NCBI GenBank assembly: GCA_965644295.1
Contig: CBFFRP010000363.1
Span: 620,001 to 684,000 of the forward strand
Reading direction: 5' to 3'
DNA: 64,000 nt
Origin: Paraphysomonas bandaiensis
Lineage: Eukaryota; Chrysophyceae
Made by a program: the position numbers and the translations under genes
Shown: positions 21,996-33,600 of the stretch, piece by piece
Layout: every line of letters starts with the position of its first letter
Numbering within the stretch: position 1 is the first letter of the stretch
The notes under the pieces: model-generated
What the model saw: the letters and a program-made list of their open reading frames with translations, nothing else
Told to the model about the DNA's origin: nothing
Database searches by the model: none

Positions 21996-23936
21996 GGCGG
22001 GTGAGTGCGTGAGATGGGTGAGTGTTGTACGATACTTTGAGGTGCTCAGCAGATGTCTACAGCAGCCGCATAGTCACCCAGATATGACGATATACCACAT
22101 CAAATACGTATGTATTTCTTCATTACTGTATCCATATCCATATCCAAGAACAGGGTATACCGCAGTATACTGCTGTATACCAAACAACAGCAGTACAAGT
22201 TAAGTTTATACAGTACATATACAGCACTGTACTCTGATCCGCAACTAGATATCTGCCTATAGATACACTGTGGCTCCGAAGATGATAATGGTGCCGCTGC
22301 CCTTTGAACAGAGGCCCGAATTATGTCCCTGAATTCATTACAATGAGCGGAGAGGGCGGAGTATATACATATGTATGTATATGTGGGTGGATATGAGCAC
22401 ACAGAGTCATACAGAGGGACACTTACTGCAGCTCAGGTTCGGGGAACGTTGCATATTGATTACAGTGACGTCAACATTCTGCACAGTGAAACAGGTGTGA
22501 TGTTAGCTCCGAAGAGCTCATCTTCAGTGACAGTGTCGCAATTACAGTGAGCTTATCCCATTAGAGCATGACGGCCACTATGAGCTCGAGGTTGCATAAT
22601 ATGGTCTATATTTGTCTATATATCTTCTTTTTTTCTGGTGTCTTCATGACGATGTCATCTGCGGCGGAATTGTTATTCAAGTTGCTCGCCGACAATGTAT
22701 CAATTTATTATTATTAAGTTCTGTTTTCCACACACCATACATGTCTTATCATTCATTATTTTTGACTTCATTAAAGCTTTGAGCGTAACCTAGCGTTTAA
22801 TGCTTTTTCTTGGGTAACCGCTTTACAAAATTACCCATAACCCCTACTCAGCAGGTTATAGCAAGCAAAGCAAGATTAGTAGAGTAATACCGTTTTTTAC
22901 CCGAATACCTATTAGCCAAACCTTCTAAAAACGCTCTAATAATATAACACAAGTGATAGTTCCACAGATACTACTGCTTGATCGACAGAAGTACCTCAAG
23001 AACTTCATATCTCTGCCGGATCGAACTCGAGTAACGGCCTAAGAATAGGGCAAATCCTACGCCAGTTGCTGCAAAAGAGACCAAAAGGAACACACGATCA
23101 GACCCAACTCTGCGAAGCAGAGTGCGCACCCATGCTCCTCAGTGTCCTCACAGTGCTATTGCACGTAACCGTAATGACATCTTTCACACAAAACGTCACG
23201 AAGTATTCCTGTACTTCAGGTTTTAACAACTGTAATCTTCATGTAACCGTCGTAACTCTAGTACGTAATAATACAGATTTTAATTGTTACATATATGCAA
23301 AACTCAACATAGTGTATAAGAATGTCTGATTATTACATCAGAACGATTGTATCTGGAATCTAGGTTTACATCTATAGACTTACTGACTTGATTTTCTATA
23401 ATATTGTACAAGTGTTGGGTCAACTGTCTCGGAATTACTTGTGCATCGCTGTGAGCACCATGGTGCAACCGTCCCTTGTAGTGAGGTTAGTCAGGGGGTC
23501 TACCTTTTGGCAATGTGTCCGGTTAGGTGAGGAGTGGATGGGGCGATATGTAGGTGAGAGTGTATGTTGGTGGCGGAGATGGTGCTGCTTGTCGTGGTGG
23601 GGTGCAAGGATGAGTTGTTTCCGGAGTGGGTGAGCTTGCTTCTGTCGGGTTCGTGTGGAGGGTGGAGTTCTGGAGGTGGTCGTCGCCTGAAGTAGCTGGA
23701 TTATTTTTGGTGTTGGGTTAGTATCCTGGGATTTGTGTTGCTGTGAGTGCGCCGGGGTCGTGATCGGTGTTGCTGTTGTTGTGGCTGTGTTGTGGTGCCT
23801 GAGTCCCCTATTTCGGAGCATTCGGTCCGTTATAGAAGGGAAGTAGGATAGAGTGAGGGATTTTTCTAGAGTGTGGGACTGATGTTTGAGCAGTGAGGTG
23901 GATATGTTGCGCCCGAATGCATCGGCCAATTGTGTG
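21996..23936. other. Gene-poor stretch
   Basis: The right flank of the monooxygenase gene (to about 22440) has TATAC-rich and TATCCA-repeat sequence and should hold its promoter. The rest has no supportable gene. The minus strand of 23435-23950 is C-rich and open for 172 codons, but its Thr/Pro/His composition looks low-complexity; it may be the 3' part of the J-domain gene in a shifted frame. Confidence 0.4.
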
Positions 23937-24459
23937 TCAGTGATGTGACTCAACCTGTGGGGCGTTTGGATGCCATGCTGCTTTTGCTAGTTTGGTGATG
24001 GCAGTGTAAAACCATGGGTGAGGGTACGTTTGCTTGCGAATTTTGTCAAGCTTATTGTGGTGTACTTGGAAGACGTCTCCACGTATATGAATGATGTCAG
24101 GATGAGTGTGGGTGAGAAGATGTGCGCGGTATTGTCTGTTTGGTGTGCTCAGTCTGTGTATCTCAGGATCTGTCAAGACATCAAATGCCTCAGCTATCTC
24201 TTGAAATTTAGCTTGTGCTACGTCTTGATTATCTGGGTTCTTATCTGTTAATATGAGTCAAAAATGTATAAGTCATATGGGAGTGTATAACTCTTACCTG
24301 GGTGCCATTTTAAGGCCAGTTTCTTATAAGCTTTCTTGATCTCTGCCTCAGTGGCAGAGATAATGAGATTATTAGTGGTTATGTATATTTGACAGTGCTC
24401 GGACTTTGTAAATTTGAGCTCGGTATAGATGCGTCTCCAGCAATCTCGAATACGGACAG
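23937..24459 (-). CDS. J-domain (DnaJ-like) gene fragment
   Basis: Exons near 24459-24298 and 24244-23937, separated by a 53-nt GT-AG intron, give a J-domain core: ATEAEIKKAYKKLALKWHPD then KNPDNQDVAQAKFQEIAEAF and DVLTDPE. The HPD tripeptide that stimulates Hsp70 ATPase is intact across the splice junction (CCA G|AT). The first helix is odd (IYITTNNLIISAT in place of YxxLGV), no in-frame ATG exists before a stop at about 24462, and the region after DPEIH does not resemble known J-protein tails. It ends VESHH-stop at 23937. It may be an internal part of a larger gene, or a degenerate copy. Confidence 0.45.
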
Positions 24460-26632
24460 CAAGAGTGCTATTGAACTAGCTCAGAACCCAGTTAATCATA
24501 AACGCTCCAAGCACATTAGAATCATACTATTCAGACTCGCTTGCTGCAGTGCATTTTGATATGTTCATTGAGTGGGAGTATGAAGCATCAAGTACGTACG
24601 TAGGAGTTGGTAGTAGCTTAATAATATTATAGCTATTCGAAAGTTCCACGGCTTATTCGTTTCACCTTCCTGACTTCAATAAGCCAATTTTTTGCATCAG
24701 ATAAGCAATAAGCATTTCGTGAAATAGATGAAGTCCTTGGAAGGGCTGTTGGTTTTGAGGAGAATGAAGCCTGTGGTGAAGTCAACAGTCACTATAGTTC
24801 AATAACTCGTATATTAGCTACTGTTGCGTGACACATCACTGCTGTTTTACCATTGAATAACATGCTGTGATTGGAAAACATTGCACACAGAAATTACACT
24901 TATCTCTCATCAAAATGAGGTACATCATAATATATCAAGGGATATGCGCATCTTTGAATTCCTTGTAGTTGTATCTGGGATAAGGTGCAAATTATAAGAA
25001 CTCACTGCAATCTCACAGAAGAGTTGTGAATGACTGGTACCCCATGAAGGATCGAGTAACATCTAGAGTTCAGAGGAAATATCGAAGTTCATAGGTGATG
25101 ATCGGCCTTGGCCTACATCGTATTCTTCCAAAATGAGTTTGCCTAACTTTTTCAGTCGTCCGTGTTCCTTTTTATATGGGATTTCAGGATATAGTAAACT
25201 CAATCATTATCTAAGAACCCATGTTATATATATATATATATTTGATGAGATGTATCGAAAATTCCTCCCCATAAAAATTTTTCAGTCATTTTATGATGTC
25301 TTCTGTTGATACTTGAGCTATGTCCAGCCATGCAGTCACAGGTTTCTCCCAGTTGTGCTTTTGCTTGACTCGAATTGTTGTTTAAACAATGTCAATATGA
25401 AATTAATTCCAACCTTCGGAATTAAAAATCACATAGTCCTGTTTTCGGCATTATTTCCAGATATAGGACGGACTCTGCTAAAAGAACGTTTTGTTAAAAA
25501 GTCTGTATGTTCCTCCCTGTCAGGAAGGAGATAGGTTCTGTTTTGTCTATCCATATTAAAGAGTGCAGAGGCTTACTTCTCCTCTGTTCTAATATTTCAG
25601 GGTACGAATGCGGTTACTACACTAAAAGGATACAGGTATTATTATATCGTTCTTCTAATTTTGTAGTTGTAGAAACTATAACCTCTTTCTGACTTTGTGA
25701 TGTTTTTCCGAAAGTGCTTGTGCATTGCTCAGCAGGATGCATTCTATGAATGGGCATGTAGTTGTAGAGGTAACTTGCAGTCTGTGTAGGACCTTAGGGA
25801 TACATTATTTAGATCGTCGAGATGTGGTTTCTAAGTCAGGCGGTTTCATGAGATTTGAGATAGCCGCAAACATTTGTAAACCATTATTGTAGAGCGACAG
25901 TAGTAAATCAGAATAGCATTTTTCGAGGGCTGGACATGCCTATTTGTCGATGATGTGGCCAACAAACCCAGAGAAGTGATTTCACCAGGTTTCATATATG
26001 TAGGTAAGTGTCATACTCGTTTTCCATTGATGTCGCTGTGAAGACGACAATGCTTCAGAGTAATCAGTGTAATCAAACATGTCATCTTGAGAAATGAAAG
26101 GTTCCATTCATCTACTATAAGCATGGTGCTCAAGACATTACCGACTACACGATGAAGGGTTTTATTAAACCAATACAGGGTTCAAGACCCTCAGGTGGTA
26201 CCAGCAAGAAATCTAATACTGGATACTGGCAACTGGAAACAGGTTACCGTCTTCAAATTTAGTCTCAAATTCACCACCCAGGTGTGATCAGCCTGTGATT
26301 GACAGCAAATCTAACAGTATTCTTGTATTTTCAGTGGGCTTATTAATGATATTTTTGACGAACTCTACCCAATCCAAACTTTCCTAAATTGATAGGACTC
26401 TTACCAACCCACTAGCTGAACGCTATATTAAGTTTTGTTGTTTGTGCTAGAAAAACTGAAATACCTTGACAGTATTTCATTGATTTTTCGAGTGTGCATT
26501 GCTATAAGTTCAGTTTCTTACTTCTAGTTACACCAGTGTACCTCTCGTGGAGCTTCCTGAAGAGCGTAGTGTGGGGCCTAGGCCATCATCTTAGCATCTA
26601 TTTTCCATCTTCATTCTTCATAGCCATAAAAG
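24460..26632. other. AT-rich stretch with a weak retroelement-like relic
   Basis: No intact gene. On the minus strand near 26090-26020 one frame reads DYSEALSSSQRHQWKTSM, which resembles the segment before the reverse transcriptase of Copia polyproteins, but it is closed by stops and flanking frames do not support it. A (TA)n run lies at about 25227-25241. Nothing else is supportable. Confidence 0.3.
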
Positions 26633-27412
26633 CAGGGATAGGGAACAATATATTGTATTGCAATACATTGTACAATATATTGCAATATATTGTAAAATAT
26701 ATTGATTGGTAGACTGGTCAAATATTCCATCAATAGTGTTTCTGCTAAAAGAGCTCACAATACTATTGCAATATATTGCAATCAATATTATGATAGTCAT
26801 ATAAGAGAAGATTCTCAACTGTAGGGTGCAAAATGGATATAAATAACCGAGAAATTGATTACAACATTACAAAGGATAATGAAGCTGATGTTGACTATGC
26901 GACTAAAAATCTTCAGTCAGCTCAAAAAATTAAGAAACGTACAGATGTACAGATCCACGAGTCATTAACGGTTGCCTGGCCTTGGTATGTACTTCCAATA
27001 CATGGGAACGTCTGTTCAGCACAGCTAAACATATTATATCAGTGTTGCGCAAAAGTATCCATCCTACTTAATATGCTGTTGTTTTAGAAAGCTCTTCGAC
27101 AGTTATGGCCGGATACTAGCATATTTCAGTTAATTCTGTGGATGAATATGGTGATGTTGACCTCACCGATGATGGCTCAGAGGATGAGGACGAAGTTGGT
27201 TTGGTTGTCATGTGATCTTAATGACTAATACTAAAAATGAAATCTACGGATGTGTTTACCTACTGATTAGTCAAACTAATATATCGCAATACATTGACAA
27301 TATATTGCAATATATTGTAATTGTATTGTAGGACCGGTTTAAAAAATCCATCAATACTATTGATGGAACGCTATCTAACAATAGTATTGCAATATATTGT
27401 TCCCTATCCCTG
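26633..27412 (+). mobile_element. hAT-type element, 780 bp, TSD CATAAAAG
   Basis: Starts CAGGGATAGGGAACAATATA and ends in its inverse; the first 23 bp are an exact inverted repeat. An exact 8-bp duplication CATAAAAG lies at 26625-26632 and 27413-27420. Both ends carry several CAATATATTG palindromic units. Inside, a frame from 26833 reads MDINNREIDY... then FSAQ-like CSAQLNILYQ and LLNMLLF, a worn hAT dimerisation domain, followed by LRQLWPD after one stop. It is a deletion derivative carrying only N- and C-terminal scraps of transposase. Its right half matches 11951-12419. Confidence 0.85.
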
Positions 27413-27679
27413 CATAAAAGTATCCCAACTTAAGGCCCTATACAAAATTGACTTCGATTTCATTCTAACTGATATTGTGCAGTGATAAGAAACATCTACA
27501 TACATGGGGTTACTGTTCGGTGTCGTAATATTTCATGGCATATGTTGCGCTATTTTTGTGCATGTCAGCACCAAAATGGTACATTACCTCAAGTATTGCA
27601 TTTTCTGAATTACTCTTATTCTAACTCTAACAATGCAGCAATTTACTTTGTTACAAATTTGAAGTGTACATGTGATTTG

Positions 27680-30600
27680 CTAGTCGTAATTCGCAGTCTT
27701 GTGGACAGAATCGAATTGCATTCTTTCCTCTCGACACTGATGTACAAACTTCATCACTTCGTGAGTGTTTGGGGTACATAATACTCTCTCATTTTCAGGT
27801 AAATATGAACTAACTCTGTAAGAGGGTGTAGCCCAGAGCCTTTCATCTGCTATCTTGCAGACATCGGTATATGCCGGTACACATCCTCGTAACTCAGTCA
27901 GCACATCTGTATATCCCAAGTCACCACGTCGGAGATCTTCTCTCAGAGTATTTTCGAGCTCCGCACATCGACGCTTTTCCTCATTGCAATCTGCGCGAAG
28001 CTGAGAGGCCTTTGAAGCGACAATTTTCTCCTGGCATTCGGGATAAGAGGTATCCAATATTGAGATACCAGCACGTGGTAGAGGGTTTACTATCTCGCAT
28101 TCGGATGCATCCATTTCCATCCTTGTCCTCTTATGTGTCACCACGGTGTGGTCTTCTGTCACAATGCATTCACAATCACTTCTCACAAAAGTAGTTTCCC
28201 AAAAGTCATTGACGGCGGAATTACTCTGGCAATTTATTTCGACGGGCTTACGAGATATTATGGGGCTATTGCAATTGATTGCTGTCCTAGATGTCAGAGC
28301 ATGCAGTCCCGAGTACGCTCTTTTAGGTTTAATACCAGGGTAGTTATCCTCTGGAATCTCTGAGTCACTCAGTATGACCTGCATTGAAGTACGGTCAACG
28401 GGTGGGTAGAGGAGATACATTTGACCACTGTAGCTGCTCCGGTCAGAGCGAAGAGACGACGACAAATCACGGGCTCGACGCTGATACAGTATTGTCAGCC
28501 ATCTACGCAGCAGCGAAAACCTAGCATTGCTTTCACCTCCACTGATTCGCCGCAATGTAGAGCTATCACTTCGTCTACGCTTGCAATCTGAGGCAGTCAC
28601 TTTGCTGGAATTATCACCAACAACCTTGGATAAGAGGCCATTGAGGCCTCCAGGTACAACCCAGCCCCTAGTGTTGAGTGCGTTGCAAAAGTGCTCACAC
28701 TGAACTTCCACCGAGCCGACAGTTTGCCACTGCGGGAGACGAAACTTGGACAGTAACGACAGTGCATCTTTGAGTCTATTGACGTCCGTCCAGTCCACCG
28801 GAAGCGAATTAACCTCGGCTTCCGTACAAAGCCCGCTCATGTTCTCATATAAGGATCCTTTCACGAACCCTCCCTCAGAAAAATCAACAAGTGGAAATAT
28901 TGAGTAATGTGCATCCCTTTTTCTGCTGGTCGATAGTATAGAGAGCGTATGGTGTATTCGAGATTCGCATGCATCAATGCACATAGTAATTCTTTCTAAA
29001 CACTGAGCAACACTGGTGGAAAAATGCGGCATCTCTTTACACTCCTGTTTTCTCATTCTTCTTCTACCAACTGTTCTGCCAGACGGTTTCGCCTCTGTGT
29101 CGGAGACGTATCCCTCAATGCCATCATCAACATCAAGCTCTTGACGCATATTATCACTCCCAGAAAAATATTCGTTGTCACTCCATATTGCATTAGTCAC
29201 TGCCTCTTCTGCCCAATCACAAACACCAACACGCTGTACCAAAGGGAGCGGGGCAACACTTCCAGCCAACGCCTGCACACTAGCAAGCACACACTCTTGA
29301 CATGCTTCAAGTGCATAAGCAAGCGGACAGCCTCGTTTGGTGTAGCCAAACAATTCGTCATTGTTCTTCCCTTTTCCACTTAGTCGCACTGGTAGATCAT
29401 CATTTTCCATTTCCATTTCAATCAAATAAGCTTTCTGAACGTTGACTTCTCTGTTAGAAACATCGGCTATCGACTGAATAAACAATGACACAATGTCACA
29501 TGCTTCATCACCGGGACTTATTTCACGCCAGGTCGATATACGGTTGGTACAAGACCTGTGAGGTCCTTGCTCATGGTTATAGCTATGATTGGCTGAATTG
29601 CGTGGTTGATCTTCTTCAACCGATGACTGTGAAGAACGCACTATTTCACGGGTCAAAATGATTACTATAGGTACACCCTTTCGAACCAACTCAACGCAGG
29701 ATGCAGTGAGGTCTTCGAAGTATTTGCGTACATTCAGCTCTATGGAATCATCATACAAGATTTCAGAGAAGCATCGTCTGTTGAAACCTGCCTGCATTAC
29801 ACTCATCGTTACATCAGGAAGCACTACAATAGATGCCAGAGTAGCCAATACAGGGGTCCGTGGGAATATCCCCTTACCACCTCTACCACTGCATCCATCC
29901 ATGACAACAACGTGCACACTGCGGCGTATCGGTCGCTTCCCTATGTATCCACAAACTTCCTGGCTAGTGGAGTAAGAAATACGCTCTGGGCACTCCGAAT
30001 CAACAGACTTTTCTGGGTCACACAGGATGGCCCGCAGCATATTTGGTAGCAAGCAAAATGAGTGATCCCACTGCGCAGTGGTGTGCGTTGGAGTTAGAAT
30101 CGATAGTTTGAAAAACAAATCATGTTCCCAGAGTGGTCCAGTGCCTAAGTCAGTGGTAGTTTCGATCATACTACGCCCCAGAAGAGATCGCATGCGATTG
30201 CACTGAACAATAAACAAATCGCCCGCCACAGCTGGTGCAATGCCACGTGTCCCCCATTTACCGGCATAACCAGACATCAACGCACGAGCCGAGTCATAGA
30301 GAGGAATGCAGCTCCCTCCAAAAACAACGCCGCTTGGGTCAAAACTGAAAGACTCGCGCGCTCGCTTGTAATTGAGACGAATGCGTTTAACACCAACTTT
30401 ATCAACACAATGTGCCAAATTCGGCACTGCTTGAATGGATAGTAGCTGTTCATTTAGTCTTTCTCTACGTTCTAGTACACGTTCATATACTTTCAGCCAT
30501 AAGTGAAACATGAGCTTCAGAGTGTTTCTAGCATTGCGCTCCACCATATCCTGTGTTCTCTTTCTCCAGTGCTGCATTACACGGAGAAGAGTCCATTTTT

Positions 30601-33600
30601 TCTTACGTTGAATACACCTCTCTGTTAACACGCCTAGCTCTCGATCACGTCGAGCCTCCCGCTCCTTCTCCACAGCTGCCTGTCGAACTGCCTTCTCCTC
30701 AGCCGCCCGCCTCACCCTATCCATTTCCCGTCGCTCAGCATCTATCTTTTCCTTGTCAATGCGTTGCTGCTCTAGGATCATATTTGCCTCCTTTTGTTTT
30801 AACAGAGCCTGCTCCGCTTCGGCCTTCTCCCTCATTCGCCGCGCACGAAGGTTTTCTTTCGGTATTTCTACGGTGGCAGGTGCACTTACACCTACAACAG
30901 GGGTAGATTTTTCGAGCTGAGTTGCTGCCAAGGGATTCGTAAAGCCTAATACTGTACTCTTATCACTGACACCTTTCTTCGATGTCTCGCCGAATGAGAC
31001 ATTTCCGAGGCCTCCACGATCTACTAATGGTGGCTGAGATGTTAATGAGTTCGAAGGTACAGGTTGACGTTTTGAAGATACTCCAAAACTTCCGAATGCA
31101 GATGACGAAACAGTTGAAGATAGATTCGAAGTTTTCTCCATCGATCCTTGGGAGCCATCATTCGAAATGCTGCATACATTAAATATAAGATAGAAAACTC
31201 CAGACAATCATGCAACGCGATAGAAATATCTTCACAACATGGACTTTCCCGAAATCATATACCCACAACAGACACAAGACGACGACTTGTATTACCTTGA
31301 AAGACTACTGCCACTCTTTTTCTTGGTGAGTAAAGACTCGGCAATCTCACCGCGTGGGGATCCAGGAGATGGAACTCGTGTAGGCGATACTTGAGTTCTT
31401 GAGGGTAACAGTTTCGACGACGTGCGTTGAGGTGTTTGTGGCTTAGAGACGTTGGACCGGGCACACTGAAACGGTGGAGTTGAGCTATCTGAAGAACTAC
31501 TCGATCCAGCATTGAATAGTACTGCGCCTGAGGCAAGCCCCTGTGATACTTCAGCACGAGATAGATGACTAACTCTCTCTGCAATTCCGCGCTCCATTTG
31601 ACGAGTGGTAGGGACCGAAGAACAATCAATTCTCCCGTTAAAAATTATCTGACTTTCACCGTCGTTTTCAGGTGACTCCATAACCTACAGATTTACACAT
31701 GCTCAACGACACCGGTGGAATACGATACATACTCCATACCTCGAGACCGCATTGCTCCGTAAAATCCGCCGCATCGCTCTCATCCTCAAACATGAGCATG
31801 CGAACAAGGTCTGAAATTGGAAAGTTTACTTCTTGTTTTCCCGATCGCAGCACACGATTCATAACTTTTAAAGCCTGTGCGTAGTAGTTACTCGCAATCA
31901 CTGCAACAACAATACCAGTATTTACCTCCATGCGCATGAAGCCAACGTACTTAAACAACGCGCATGCCTGCAGGAAGTTGGAGGTCCGAAGCAAGCGGAA
32001 GAATGCGGCATAATTTCCCACCCTTCGTGCTCTCACAACCTACAAAATTGCCATGAATATAACGATTATAGAATCAAAACAGATTAGATCTCACTTTCAG
32101 AGCGAACTGTATGCTTGGATGGGCAAGCACCTCTTCTCCTATCGTCTGGATATACTTCTCCACCTACATATGTTATTAGCAGTTACACTTTCCAAACAAT
32201 ATGACAATGTTCACCTCTCCCTCATTATCCAATTGGTAAAGGATATAATATGATCTAAACTCCCCTTCATTCGGCACATCCACAGTGTCTACGGCAGTGT
32301 CAGGGTTTTCAAACTTCATCTGTCTGCGGTTGCTTGCTTCGTCATAAAGCTCATTCAACGTCTTCAAGAGCTTGTTCAACTGCTCTTGGTGCTGGTATGC
32401 ATCCTGCTTCACGTAATACTCTGTACGAGTAATACAGTCATGTCACTAAAGCTCCCCGGGAATAGCAGCGTAGCAAGTCTCACCTGACCAAAGCATCTGG
32501 TGGTCCATCATGATATGCCATCGAGTCATTCTTTCATGACATTCTACACAGAATGCATCCAACCGCCCGCCAAACCTGTATAAATATCAATCAGTATAAC
32601 TTGGAGCAGCAGTAGTATATCAATGCCTGTAATTCTGTAGAATAAAGTCTTTTGCTATCATACGGTACCGATTCCACACAAAGTGGTAGACGTCTAGGGC
32701 GATCGGACCACGAGCGGGATCTTCATCCTCTTTTACTTCTAGATCCAGAGACATGACATTCTCGTCCATGTAATCGATCGTGCGTAATAATGCTCTGTGA
32801 GGCAAAAGGGAAGAGGATGTCATCTCTTATGTACACATCATGTTTGCCAATTGTTTGTACCTTGGGGTCCGCACAAGATGTGGAATGGCCAGTGTGTGAT
32901 CGGCTGAACTCTTTTGTAATTGTTTGATCATTGTTCGATGTAGTGTATTAACAAATTCGTCCTCCAGAACGGTTCCTGCCTCTAACCTCTCGTCGAATTC
33001 CAGGGGTTGCTCAAACAAATGAACATCACTCTGTCTTACGCGCTTTACTATTTCCTCTCTCGGACACATATCTTCACATGTACCAACAATCTGACCCACA
33101 GTAAAAATATATAACTTTACAACGTATTTACTCAACCTGCCCATCTGCGTGCAGCTCAAGTGGAACAACCGGTGATGGAGTAGTCATTTGTCTCGCTCGG
33201 CCATTCTAACCATGGAAAGGTTAGCGCACACCCTATATAGTATGACGTACCTGAAGACCGCCACTTGGAACAGGTACGTTCGTTGCAGTAGAATAAGATG
33301 AGAATTTGGATGAGTTGGAAGGACTGTCGTCCGTAGTCTCGTCCCGGTTCTTGCCAGATATATTAGCCAGTCCAATAGTATTTCTCCAAGAATTTTTAAC
33401 ACTTCCTGCAAGAGAAGAAGATGAGATGCTATCCTTGTTGCCTAGCCTAGTTTGAGCTCGTGCAAGGGCAGGAATACCCTCGGCTGGTTGCAATGCCCCG
33501 CTTCCATGCGATTTCCCACCGACAAAAGCTGGAGTACCCTCGGCTGGTTGCAATGCCCCGCTTCCAAACGATTTCCCGCCACCAAAAGCTGGAGTACCCT

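Noticed and set aside
23435-23953. 172-codon minus-strand Thr/Pro/His-rich frame
   Set aside because: Low-complexity composition without a domain; possibly a shifted part of the J-domain gene, not enough for a call.
26020-26300. Copia-like peptide DYSEALSSSQRHQWKTSM on the minus strand
   Set aside because: Too short and surrounded by stops with no adjacent reverse transcriptase motifs; recorded only as a weak hint.
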